Shown: in pieces, positions 29,274 to 40,133 of the stretch | Layout of the letters: each line of letters starts with the position of its first letter | Position numbering within the stretch: the first letter of the stretch is position 1 | Source of the DNA: Rhodocollybia butyracea | Taxonomy: Eukaryota > Basidiomycota > Agaricomycetes > Agaricales > Omphalotaceae | Direction: 5' to 3' | Assembly: GCA_015501585.1 (NCBI GenBank) | Contig: JADNRY010000011.1 | Span: 372,001-436,000 of the forward strand | DNA: 64,000 nucleotides | Notes under the pieces: generated by a model | Database searches by the model: none | Seen by the model: only the letters and a program-made list of their open reading frames with translations | Told to the model about the DNA's origin: nothing | Translations under genes and position numbers: made by a program

Positions 29274-30831
29274 CTAAATGCGCCTACTATTAGTACCCAG
29301 CTGTAGTTCAAGCCCTTGTTTATACATCTCCAATTCTTCAACAACATTCATGAGAGCATTACATTCCCATTGTCCATATATGAAACCTTCGTAGAGCATT
29401 GTTGTGCCAAGCCAGGTCAGGAAAATGGCGAACACGATGAAAATAGGGTTGATCCAGGGGTCAAAAAACCAGACTGAAGCAATCGCGATTGTTATTAATA
29501 ACATGACGCACAGCACGAATAATGCTAGTTCTTTTTGTGCTCGGAACTTCGAAAAACGGTAGCAGGCACTAAGAGCTTGTATCATTGTCGTTATGCAGGC
29601 TTCCGATATGTCTGAAGTGTCTGAAGTGTCCGAAGGTTGCATCGACCAAGCAGTCTGACTTTCCGAAGGGAATACAGCATCGTGCACATAGGGTGGAGCA
29701 CCTGGTGTTTGTATTTGGAGAGTGGACTTTAGGCCAAAATGGTCGGAGAATGAGAACGTAGTTCCTGGTACTTCATGAGTCAATACCACCCGCGACTCTT
29801 TGCAGTGGAGGATAGGTAGTTCAGCGTGGTTACGTGAACGAGGTTGGCGGTAGAATATGTAATCGAGACGCTTTCCGCAGAATTTTCGAGCAGTAGGATC
29901 TAAACCTTTACCCGCAGAATATGTGTTGACTGGAGAGTCTGCTGTGACTCCAAAGTCATCGATAGCTTCTTGAGGGGAGGGTATATTCTCCGACGGGGTG
30001 TTGGAAAAAGGATGTGTGACAAGCCATGAATCTTTAAGATTTGCGTGTTCGCGGATAACAGTCATGGGTAGCGTAGTAGGTATACTGTTGAAATCTCCGG
30101 CCTAGAATCGTAAGCTTCAAAACACCTGTAAGCAAACTAGCTGCTTACCGCAATCACATAACGCCCTAGCTCGGCAGCACGTCTCGCAAGTTTGGCAAAT
30201 TCCCAAGCATTGACCAAACGATGTGCGCGGTTGTGTTCTGGGCCATCTTCTCCTCCCTTGGCATAGAGCTAGATGTTTTTCATTTAGCTGGCAAGGTATA
30301 CTTAATGAGAATGCACAGCCTACATGTGTGTTGAATACTTGGACCTCGCCCAATATGGGGTGAATGATTACCACGCTTGCTGCTGCTTTACCAACGAACC
30401 AGTCTCCACCAACAACGTCAACGGGAGCGCCATTGAGAGAATATGGCAGTATTTCTGTAGCAATAATGGGGAATCGAGAAAATATGGCCAACCCAGCTCC
30501 AAGTGCACCGCTAAGGATGAATTTAGTTCTCGTAAAAATAAGGGAAAAAGTAGCAATTACCTGTAGAAGAATTTAGAATACGGGAGATATTTTGATACGC
30601 TATCTCGTACATATTCGTAGTCGGCGTAGACCCATAGTTCCTGCAGAGCTATCAAATCATATTCCTCAGTGTGTGCGAGTTCGTCCGCAATCCCAATAAT
30701 CCTTGCTCTGCGGTTTTTGGAAACAAACTTCAAGCCCCTGCGGGATGAAGGTTGAGAGAATGTTGGCAAATGAAGTACAAGAGTTCTGACCAGCAGTTGA
30801 GCGTAAGAATTGCAAGCTCGTTTTCGGACAT
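29274..30831 (-). CDS. ISC1: Inositol phosphosphingolipid phospholipase C (Isc1, nSMase family)
   Basis: A membrane enzyme that hydrolyses inositol phosphosphingolipids to ceramides; it belongs to the DNase I-like neutral sphingomyelinases. The start at 30831 gives MSENELAILTLNCW, joined across an intron (GTCAGA...CCGCAG) to GLKFVSKNRRARI. Catalytic-site motifs are LTLNCW (Asn), ALQELWV (Glu), the GGDWFVGKAAASV block, AGDFNSIP (Asp/Asn, across an intron near 30100), KRLDYIF and SDHFGLKS (Asp-His). Two hydrophobic helices close to the C-terminus (LALFVLCVMLLITIAIASVWFF and INPIFIVFAIFLTWLGTTML) are the membrane anchor typical of the yeast-type enzyme. The end is at the TAG at 29274-29276. Length is about 430-450 residues, normal for the family. 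Confidence 0.92.
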
Positions 30832-31128
30832 TATGATGGTGGTAGATCAAGACGCTCCTTAACAATACGCGCCCACCGTGATTTCATGTCAAGGGTCAAA
30901 CAAGTTCTAATGAAACAATGTATATTATGGTTTCTAATATTACAGGACATGAACGAAAGCAATGTCAAGTAAGCCCAGGAGCATTTGGTGTTGCCGATGC
31001 GCCGTAAACACTGTCCATCCTAAATACGAAATATGAAAAGATAATGCAGTACCGGTGGTGATACAAGAATGCTATGTTTATAAGTAATACAAGGAAAAGA
31101 GAAGTGGACATGAACACAAGTGAAAACT

Positions 31129-34100
31129 TTACTCTTCTTCCGAGGAACCGGTTTCATAAAGCACAACGTACTCATCCGATTGTTGTCTAGCCGCCCTGAC
31201 AGTTGCCTGAGATTCTGCACCGTCGACAAAAATACTGGTTCGACTATCTTGCCAAAGTTCGTCGTCAGAATCTGAATCGGGAACGCTCATCAGCGACTCC
31301 GATGAGTTGGATTCGGTGTCTGAAATCTCAAGGTCATCCCCGACTAACTGTGTCGAGGGGCCAGCGATGGGGGAGCCGGGGTGGGACGAGGACGGACTTT
31401 GTTCGATAGCACTACCTTCATTCTCTGTTACCGCCCTGGAACGCGTAGGAGCGCCTTGTGGCATCACGATAATCGAAGATGAAGACATATACTCATCCGA
31501 GGAAGCCAAAGCCTCTGGACTAGAGCTATGGAAAGACTCGACAGAAATACTAGAACAAACATTAATGTTAAGAAAGGGGAGCAACGAAGAGGACTCACTC
31601 GAGCCAGATGCTGTGGCCAAACAGGTTCCCTTCACCATCCCTGAGTCTGTAGTAACTCACATAACGTCCCGGAACATCCGGCGCCTTGAGTTCTTCGGTC
31701 CACAGGTCAACTTGTTCGCCAGGTTGCACAGAACCAACCAACTTGGATTCCATGCTGCGAGCATCTTTGGCTAGCTGTTCACCGGCGACGAAAACCAGCA
31801 TAGTATCTTCCGGCCAGGCTCTATTCCCGCCATTACGCATGACCCATGCCTTTAGAAATTCAGCACCTGGAGCAACGACTTGACCATCAGGAATGGATCT
31901 ATCAGCCACAAATTCGGCGTTGAGAGGTTCTGGAGACGAAGGTAACGACACAACAGGAGGAACGGGTGCACTGGGTGTCCCGACTGCTTTTTGTTTTTCC
32001 ATTGCGATGATGAAGGGGTTCGTTGCCGAAATGTGTACACCACTCAAGATAGATGCCAATGAACGCACAGAGCGCGCTGAATCAGTGATATTATCAGAAG
32101 AGTCTGGTCGGGTAAGAAGAGGCTCTCCTTCGCTGATAAGAGGCGATTCATTGAAGGAGTGGGTCTCAGCTGAGTGCCAACGTGAAAAATCACGACTGAA
32201 AGAAGGCTCATCTTCCATTAGATGCCTAATCTCCTGGAAATTTTCGGGCCAAAAACCAGTGCTTGCTGTGGAAGACTGGACAGGTGGTAGGACATGCGAA
32301 GGAGACGCCACTCTAGGTACCGCAGAGGCAGATTGCGAAGGAAGCCTGACTGGGAATGGACTACCAGGGCTGTACACCTGACGCCAATCCGGAGAAGGTG
32401 GTGCAGGGCTGTGGTTATGCTCGGAACCAGCGGGGGCCATCACAGGATAGTCACAGATCGGTTCAGGACTGGGTGTACGAGCAGTGTCCTGAAGCTCCTC
32501 AGGATAGTACTCTCCGGGAATGACAAGCTGCGAATGACGGCGAATGTATGGCATATGCTTCCAAAGCGGGGAAGGGGCAGGAATGTCTGTTTCTGGCTCA
32601 GCAACCTCAACAGGCGGGGTCCTCCTAATGGGCGGAAGAGTGAGGGAGTCTAAAGAGTTCGGACCAATAGATGGAGTCTTGAGAATAGGTGACAAAGACA
32701 AAGACTCCAAAGGCGGAAGAGTGAAGAACGGCGGTAAGGTCCCAGGTAACATCATTGTAGGCGACGCATTAACCGGAGACGGCTCCCGCATAGAGAAAGG
32801 AGGAGGAATGAAGAGAGGAGAGGGGTCGTTGTTCACCTCATATTCCGGGGTTTGGCTTCGAGAAGACTCGGATGTGAAGTAAAATTGAGAAGGCGGCGGG
32901 ACCGAGGAGTAAATGCTGTCAGCGCGTGTTCCGGGATTGCGCATATGTCCAGATTCATACATTCCATCCGGTGAAGGTGCACGAGTGCTATCCACAGCGG
33001 CCACGGGAGGAGAACCGGATAAGCCAAACGCGCGCGGATATCTGGACACCGTCGGTATTGCGGTTTCCAAACTTCTAATCTTCAACAACGGGTGCGTGAA
33101 CGGGTGAACCGGTATAGGCAAAGCTTCACAATCCTGGCAGAGATCAAAATCAGGGCAGTCTTGATGCATGCACTACAGAACGGGGGTAAATAAAAGGAGG
33201 CAGAATAATGATTGATATTTGCCTTGTAACGAGGACCAAAAATCTGTTTGGAACAGCCATCGCAAGTTGCCAAATGTCCCGGCATATCCTTGTAGCCACG
33301 CTAAATACAAGGGTGAGTTGGCACCACTGGCGACTACGGGTTTACTAGCAACGTACGATAAAATCGTCAGGCTTAGAGAGCTTGACAAATCCATGGCTGG
33401 GATGATGCTCATCAGTAATACTAGAGAAGGAATCAGCATTAAAAGTATCAAGAGAGATGACCACAGACGTGAAGCAATTGGCACAAGTGTCAAAATCGGG
33501 GCAATCCAAACATTTCTAAATTGAATATTTAGAAACGGTTCAGTCTATGGTGCAAAGTTACATACATAGCGATCTCCGCGAATTCTAGATTCACACAAAT
33601 TGCAAGTAGCACTGTGGACCACCGTTAGAGACCTGGGAGCTGGACCTTCACTTTGACGTGTGAGTGCTGGGCGATCAGTTTCCCGCTCGCCGCTACCGCT
33701 GAATACGTTGTGAACTACTACGCGACCAGGTTCCGATATTTCAAAAAATTCATGGAAGGGATTGTGACGCTCGGCAAAGCCACCACTGATGCAGGACGTG
33801 CATAAATCGTAATCTGTTTGAGGTTCAATTAATGGATAGGGAAGAAGTAAAGAATGATAGGTACTCACCAGGACAGTCAAGACATTTATGTCTAATGCCT
33901 TCGATAACGATATGGCAAGCATCGCATACGACACCGTGGTGAATAACCCTACCGTCATTGTCCCTTGTGGATTGACTAACAGTGGGCTCTGCAGAAGGTA
34001 CAACAAATGGCAATGGGGGAGGGGGAGGTACTTGCAGGGTAGGTTCCTCTCTGGCCGCCGATGGTATAGTAAACGACAATGGGGGAGGGGGAGGTATTTG

Positions 34101-35281
34101 CAGGCCGGGTTCATCTCTAGCCATAGGTGGCATAGTAGGGACAGAGGGCAACAAAGGAGACCCAAAGCTATTCAAAGGAAAAGACCCCCAGGAAGTGACC
34201 GACCGTAGTGGGGGTGCAGGAGCAGCTGAAGAGGTGTCGACGCAGTACATGCACCTTTGATTGTTCCATACATGAGGCCCAGTTCCAACATAACAGTCGC
34301 CTGTGGTCGCGGTGTCGTAACAAGTGACGCACTGAAACGAGATTAGATCAATTGAAGATAGACGTTTAGGAGTACACACCATGTTAGTACTGCATTTCCC
34401 GCAATTGAACCAAGGGCCTTGCTTAATAACACCGCAACGATAACAGTAATTGTATTGGCACAAGGAAGGAAAAACAGGTGCTGACGGAAGAGAAAGTGTC
34501 GATCCTACGGAAGGAGGAACCATCGGCGGCGTAGGGGCTTCGACCTTGTCTGAGGCATCAGGTTGTGCTTCGAGGGTAGCAACGACACGGTCCAAATGGA
34601 TCCTAAAACCGGCGATCAAGTCTTGGATATCTTTCTTTGTTTGAGCAACGGCGCAGCACTGCTGGGTTGTCTTGGTCTGTTCAGGCTGCGCAATGGGGGA
34701 TCCACCATTCATTCTCGGGTGGAATGACGGCCCGCAGTCCATAGGTTCCTGGGGGGATGGTCTTGAAGAGAAAATGATGGGCGGAGGAGGAATGTGAGAA
34801 TAGGAAATCCGACCGAATAGCGGTTCCACAGCAGGATATGCATCAGAGACTACCGGCTTCTGTGGGTTCGAAGCTGTAGGCGGCGGAACATAAGTAGGCT
34901 GAGACTCGTGAGTGATGGCTGGAAGCTTGTGAGGAGTTTCATCGGCAACAGAGAACCTTAGCAACGGATTTGACCAGGCTTTACCCGTGAAAGGAGCAAT
35001 GGCATCAGAATACTCCTCTGCAGTGCGAACCTCCCTACTGACGAGCACACGGGACTTGGAGGAGTCTGGGGAGAAAAGAAGTTTGGAGAGAATGATAGAA
35101 TGGCTTATTGGGAAGACCTTGTACAGCTTGACTAAGAGTAAGCGGCTATGTCTGGTCTGATAGTTGAGACAGCACGAACCTGACGATACAGCTGATCAAA
35201 AGAAGGAAAGGAGTTACGCTCGACGTTGAATGTAAGCTTTCGGGTCTCGCCTCGATACGTAGCCTTGACGGTCAGTGACAT
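31129..35281 (-). CDS. NBR1: NBR1-like selective autophagy receptor (PB1, four ZZ fingers, NBR1 domain)
   Basis: An adaptor that would link cargo to the autophagosome or to endosomal sorting. The start (MSLTVKATYRGETRKLTF) opens a PB1-type domain with the basic-cluster Lys/Arg and the line FPSFDQLYRQLYKVF. Four Cys-rich ZZ-type fingers follow: one near 34260-34460 (CYRCGVIKQGPWFNC), one near 33750-33930 (CDACHIVIEGIRHKCLDCP), one near 33370-33610 (CNLCESRIRGDRY) and one near 33090-33280 (CDGCSKQIFGPRYKC). A long Pro/Ser-rich linker leads to the FW/NBR1 domain (IPDGQVVAPGAEFLKAWVMRNGG, WPEDT, VPGRYVSYYRLRD). The tail ends in an acidic strip with SDEYVVLYETG, which fits an Atg8-binding LIR (aromatic-x-x-Leu after acids). 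No UBA domain is visible. A tandem Pro-rich repeat is inside the linker after the first finger. Ser/Thr-rich linkers suggest phospho-regulation. Confidence 0.9.
33988..34119 (-). repeat. Tandem Pro-rich coding repeat in the NBR1-like gene
   Basis: Two adjacent copies of a unit of about 57-60 bases encode EEP/DEP-x-LQ-(I/V)-PPPPPL-x-F-x-(I/V)-PSA. On the plus strand the shared core reads CAATGGGGGAGGGGGAGGTA. The copies keep reading frame and make a proline-rich linker between two ZZ fingers, a likely site of recent in-frame expansion. Confidence 0.8.
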
Positions 35282-35749
35282 TCTTGGTGAAAGTGATAGT
35301 GGTGGTACAAGACGCAGCCGAAGCGCCGCATTAATGCGTAATAAATAGTCATGAGCACGTGGTCCCCGACTCCATGTTGCGGAGCTCCGGGCGATTTAAC
35401 TGCTTTCGGCTCTAACGCGACTGCCACTCTTCGGTAAACGTGTGGACTTTTAGACTCACAACAACTCACCACTGCGGGCTACGATGATGAACATAAATAT
35501 AACTGAAACTGGGACTGCGGCAAAGTTGCCAAATTATGCTTCACCGAATCACTCTTCCATCACAACATGTCGCCAACCCCTTGTTTCATTATTTAATGAA
35601 CAGACTTGAACCTACTTGTTCTGAAAACTTGATTGAAATCGCAAGAATTAAGCTAAAACAGTTTTGTTTATTTTGGATGTGCATGTGAGGTTACTCCTTC
35701 ACCGATTGTCTTGGGATTTATGCCAGTTCACTTCATCTACCTCCCCCAT

Positions 35750-36362
35750 TCTCATTATGCCAGCCTGGCCCTCAACACCTGCGGAGGTTGGGCCCTGCCC
35801 ATCGCTGCCGGAGCTCGATTACCTGTTCGGGGACCCAAAGCGCCGGGTGTCTGTGGTGATCGAGACTGACCCTCCTGTGCGGGAGGCGTGAGCCCCAGAA
35901 GATCGGCTCATCGGCTTCTCTTGTTCGGTGCCTCCGGCACTACCTCACACAGGTCGCGGCAGCACCACACCGCACCTTCTTCTCTGTGGCGATGCAACCC
36001 CAATCACTTTCCGCGCCTCCCCCGAGCACTTCCTGACGCACATCGACACCCGACGCGTCTTGCTACTGTGCGACGCGTCGAGCCTTCCCAAATTATGGCG
36101 GCACGTATGCAGTTCCAGAATGCTATCCCCCCTGCCCAGGGATAGTATCTACAGAGAGGGCGAGTGCCATGGGTCCAAAGGGGGGGGACTAGCGTCGATA
36201 ATTACACAGTCATACTGTAGCCTCGTACTCCCTCTCTGAGAGAGCTTGCAGTCTGCCTTCCCTCTGTAGGTCAAGTTCTCTGCTTCTCTGCCTTAGAGTC
36301 TGGCTGTTCCCGCGTGGGACCCCGCTGTAGAGCGGATCCGAGTATAATACTACTACTACTAC
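35750..36362 (+). mobile_element. Possible LTR-retroelement 3' remnant
   Basis: The GC-rich block ends in CCAAAGGGGGGGG (36174-36187), which resembles the polypurine tract that lies just before a 3' LTR. After it come about 160 bases rich in CTCTCT and CTG motifs and then five TAC repeats. Upstream frames (about 35760-35890 and 35930-36240) read Pro/Arg-rich polypeptides without protease, integrase or reverse transcriptase motifs. I could not define terminal repeats or a target-site duplication. It could instead be an unrelated GC-rich insertion or a broken host gene. Confidence 0.35.
36348..36362 (+). repeat. TAC trinucleotide microsatellite
   Basis: Five perfect TAC units following GAGTATAA. 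It marks the right edge of the GC-rich block. Confidence 0.8.
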
Positions 36363-36552
36363 CGCCCAGGCTGAGAAATATTTCTGCCTAATAAAAGGTA
36401 ATAGATGGAGGTGTGTTAAATGAGCTTGAAAGCCTCAGCCAATCAATAATAGCAAGGTGCCGGGCCGGAGACGAAAGCTAGTTGATCATGATTGAAGGAT
36501 TCACTGTGACTCATTGATCTTTCTTTATCTTTCGTCTGCTATCGCCAAAAAA

Positions 36553-38708
36553 ATGGTAGATTTGACTGAAATTGAAGATGAATATGCGATGTACGATGAC
36601 TTTTCGGCTTTGACAGAGGAAGAATTTGCTCAGCTTGAAAATGGTGCCAAAACTGCCATCATTCCTCACGTTCAAGTTGAGGTTGAAGGCTCTCTTTCCA
36701 CCTCAGGACATGCCAATGACCTAGCCGGTGAATCTAGTAACTTGACTAAAGCCCCACATATCTCTCCTTTGCAACAATTCCGTCCTGGCAGAATATTTTC
36801 GGTGACCGACCTTGTCTCACCTACCTGGCAAGTAATTCGTTTAACTTCTGGATATTAAGTTCATGGAGTTGTTCAAGGTGTGAGTATCAATTCGACTATG
36901 GCCTCCGCCAACACCGAAATCGGAAAGTACAAAATCGACCAGCATCCTTTGTCACAGAGCAGGGCAAAAAGATCATTGTGGATATAGAGGTTGCAACCAC
37001 CGGTGAACGAATCATGAAGAGAGGGAAGGTATTGAATAACTTTTGCTCGCTATCCTGCAACGCTCAATTCACTTTACTTAGTCTGTCCACAAGAAACTCG
37101 AGCGAGAAATTCGACCGGTACCGGTCAAGGTGAAAGCTGTTAGCAAAGAGGAGCATTGGGCTGTGCGGTACGCAAATATTCAATGATGCCCTGGCAAATT
37201 CTAACCTAATCATGCAGGCTCTTAAATATGATTGAATGCGTCGATTCATTGTTACTCTTGGGCTGCGCTGTAGGGATCTTCATTCTCCCAAATCTCTGCA
37301 TCTAATCGTCGCATCCAGCGCGAAATACCTGTTTTTGGTCTTGTCGATGGGAATATAGTGTTAGGAGTGATTGTGAGCTTTTGCGAATCTGCTTCCTGCA
37401 TGTTTCTAATTAGTTTTCGCAGGACGAGATTGTTCTGGCTAATGAATCGCCTTACAACTACAACAAGAAGCGCGGATTACAATCTTTACCATCCACGCCT
37501 CAAAAATCCAAACGAATACGTAGATCACCCTCTCCATCACAACTCCGAATCACCTCATGGGTGTCTCCCACCAAAACGCCCACAATAGATCCAATGGATG
37601 TGCCGTCACCTGATCACACGATCTCAAACTCACCTTTTCTTCATCTTATCGACACCAAAACACGTCACAAAAACTCGTTACCTCGAGATGAAGATACTTG
37701 TTCCTCTCGCTTGCAGCTTATGCTCTATCACCGGTTGTTGACAGGTCTGATATCAACAACGAACACTTTCGACTTCACCTTCTTCTGGCAAAAGCTCGGT
37801 CTTGATCCAACAGCACTCTTTTCACAAAGCTTTCTTACACAGGCGTTATTGATGGAAGAAGTAAATTGTCTTCGCAGCCTTGTTGACCTGTGGCATCTCG
37901 CAGTCGCCCGATTAAACGGTGCAAAAGTTCATTCCACCCTTCAGCTGGTGTACCGTTCGCGATCTTCCCGCCGCCAACGAAGTCCTGGAAAGCGTAAGGA
38001 TAAACTTACTACCTCATCACGGGAAGACAGTGAGATTGCAAAAGCGATAGAAGCCAGCCTGCGTGACGTTCACGTACTACAGGACGACAAAGAACTTGCT
38101 CAAGCGATAGAAGCCAGTCTGCGCGACGTTCAAGTACGAGAGAACAATAAAGAACCCGCTCAAGCCTCGACCCAGTGTGCGAAGGACCCCGAAGCGGACA
38201 GCACGGCCACTGAGCAAGAGGTGCAAGATCCCGCGCTACCTGAGGTGATAGAACAGTCGTTCACGACGCATCTTCACGATTATGGAATTAATCTCAATAG
38301 TGAGTATGCCGTATCTTGGAAGCCTGTATTGATAACTGCCATAGCCCAGTCAGCTTCTCTAGATAATCAGAACCCGGTGGAGGCCCAAGAGACTGAGTCG
38401 CCAAAAGGCTCTGATATCATAGGAACGAAGGAATTCGAGGTCGATCAACGAGTACTCGACGAACACCTTACAGACATCATGAAATGGTGGAACGGAGACC
38501 GTAAACCTAGAGGAGTCACGTTGGATCAGACAGAACGCTGTTTGTGCGCATGTTCCATGTTGAACTATAACGTTTTTAGTGACCATTCTTGCTACACAGT
38601 TCATGTGAATACCGTAACGGATGCGAATGGCGTGAACAAAAGGCAAAGGAAGTTGAGGCTGAAGTGAGAAATCGACGACGGCTGAACAATTGGGAAATAT
38701 CACTCTGA
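36553..38708 (+). CDS. EXO5: Exonuclease V (EXO5/Dem1) with tandem ubiquitin-interacting motifs
   Basis: A single-strand DNA exonuclease of the PD-(D/E)XK fold with an iron-sulphur cluster, acting in mitochondrial and/or nuclear DNA metabolism. The first exon ends SVTDLVSPTW; intron 36828-36877 (GC donor, CCTG|GCAAGT) joins it to CEYQFDYGLRQ, which holds the first cluster Cys. Then come VHKKLEREI (conserved His), MIECVDSLL, IPVFGLVDGNIVLGVIDEI (Asp), FLHLIDTKTRHKNSLP (D-x-K) and RLQLMLYHRLL. A C-terminal intron with donor GTGCGC (about 38552-38609) restores CFSCEYRNGCEWRE, the other three Cys. Between the nuclease core and this motif lies an insertion with two UIM copies (EIAKAIEASLRDV and ELAQAIEASLRDV). 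An upstream in-frame ATG at 36514 would add 13 residues (MIFLYLSSAIAKK). Confidence 0.9.
38032..38170 (+). repeat. 60-bp coding tandem repeat (UIM units) in EXO5
   Basis: A repeat of exactly 60 bases. The first unit starts near 38032 and the second near 38092, and a partial, degenerate third unit (KEPAQAS) starts near 38152. The first two units differ at few bases, mostly synonymous, and each encodes a full UIM (E-x-x-x-A-I-E-A-S-L). Confidence 0.9.
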
Positions 38709-39055
38709 GAAGAAGTCTTCCTCGATGTCCTTTTTATAACACTATCAGGTCTCCTCTCGAACAGCGCAAAGGAGAAACCATCGAGTCATTCAATACCTTA
38801 CGAGCCTGAAGGATGGACAAAGAATCATTCATCGCGTTCTTCTTATCTTATTCCTTAGTTATTTACTTTCCGAGACCCTGCTTCACCCCGACCGATAGAA
38901 GAAATTTACAGGTGGGCGTATAGGGAACGGCGACCGCTCTGGTCGAGTTGAGGTTGAATGGATGTTTGGTGTCCAAATCATGATCAGCCGTACGAGTTGA
39001 GCGAGACCAATGATATTTGATCTACTTTCCGAATAATGTCTCTACGACAACAATT
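38709..39055. other. Intergenic, EXO5 3' region and Ctr promoter
   Basis: No coding-like frame. It should hold the EXO5 terminator and the promoter of the copper transporter gene. I see no obvious TTTGCTC-type copper-response element close to the start. Confidence 0.5.
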
Positions 39056-40030
39056 ATGAACTGCGAATCTATAAAATGTCACCGCCACAACTGTAACTTG
39101 GACGACCATCTTCACCGACCCTCCTTTCAAACTTTTCTTCTTCATAGGCAACATGTTATCTGGAAGTGAAGCACCTTTTCTGCATTGGTCCTTTTCAAAC
39201 ACACATGTCCTTTTCCCAACCCTTTGCCTGACTTCCTTCGGAACTTTCATCGCAGCTTCCTGCCTAGTCTTCGCGATCTGTTTTGCTGAACGGCAAGTTT
39301 TGTATTTATTTCTGCTTTTCTCGTCCCATCAACTTTGCCTTTCCAGCTTTCTCTCATTTGTCTCTGAAGAAGGATGGCAACCATCTTTCGTGTCTTCCCG
39401 ATTACAGCAAGCCCTATGGAAAACGGCGCTATATTGGCTTACAACATTTCTCAGACTGTAAGTTTCCCAACATATAGAGACGCGAAAAATATAGAATACT
39501 GAGTCTCTCAATCTTTACAGGTTATACATGCTATGTGCAATGTCTTTCCACGTCGGACTATTGCTAGTCATCGTGTGTATCGCGCTTATTCTTCGTGAAA
39601 GAAAACTGATTTATGTTCTAGACCACCTCACTAGCTACCGCTCAGTTCCTCATTGAGCTCAGACGGAATCGATTCTTGGGGAAAGGGTATGTCATGTGCC
39701 ATTTCAATATCTGTTCAACGCCTGAATCATCTCGGGACTAGGTATTCGTCAATCCAACAACTTGACGAGACACCAAATTCCACGCTGCGTTCTCGCTCAA
39801 GATCCAAGCCCGATGGCATATTCATTCATCCCCAGCACTCTAATCTTGCACGAGCCGATGCTGCTGCCCTTCAGCTGGGCCTAGGCGGTCCTACAGATCG
39901 AGTAAGCGATAACATATACCAGCTCAAGCCAGAAGTTGCATGGGAGGCCGGGACGGGGAGAGACGCAGCACGAGCTTTACTGGGTAACTCCCGGCATTCC
40001 ACAGACAATCAGATTAATATTGAGATGTAA
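39056..40030 (+). CDS. Ctr-family copper transporter
   Basis: A trimeric high-affinity copper permease. Exons 39056-39092, 39148-39292, 39347-39457, 39521-39572, 39622-39686 and 39742-40030 sum to 232 residues in frame. The first exon gives MNCESIKCHRHNC, a Cys/His-rich start that suits copper binding, and is joined to NMLSGSEAPFLHWSF. TM1 is LCLTSFGTFIAASCLVFAICFAER. TM2 carries MLCAMSFHVG, matching the MxxxM copper motif. TM3 follows (LLLVIVTTSLATAQFLI). The C-terminal tail of about 100 residues is Ser/Arg-rich and hydrophilic and lacks a final HCH. Intron 39293-39346 has a GC donor (AACG|GCAAGT). The first Met of this gene was chosen because the splice junction then keeps frame and rebuilds the CNML motif. 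A vacuolar or plasma-membrane location is not decided. Confidence 0.85.
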
Positions 40031-40133
40031 TTTTAATGCTACTTTGATTCCATACATAATATCATTAGAAAAATTGCAGTCCGAATACAAAGAGAAGAAA
40101 TTTGATGTATAGATCTAATAAATAAGAAAGGCA

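Larger units (their letters stand above)
35282..36552. other. Non-genic region with probable retroelement remnant
   Basis: No host gene is recognised. About 35750-36365 is markedly more GC-rich than its flanks and carries several overlapping open frames without recognisable domains (for example 35928-36239 +). It contains a long G-run preceded by AAA, and a TAC microsatellite near its right edge. The last bases before 36553 hold the exonuclease V promoter and leader. Confidence 0.5.

Noticed and set aside
31307..31774. 155-codon plus-strand ORF in the NBR1-like gene
   Set aside because: Antisense shadow of the FW domain and acidic tail.
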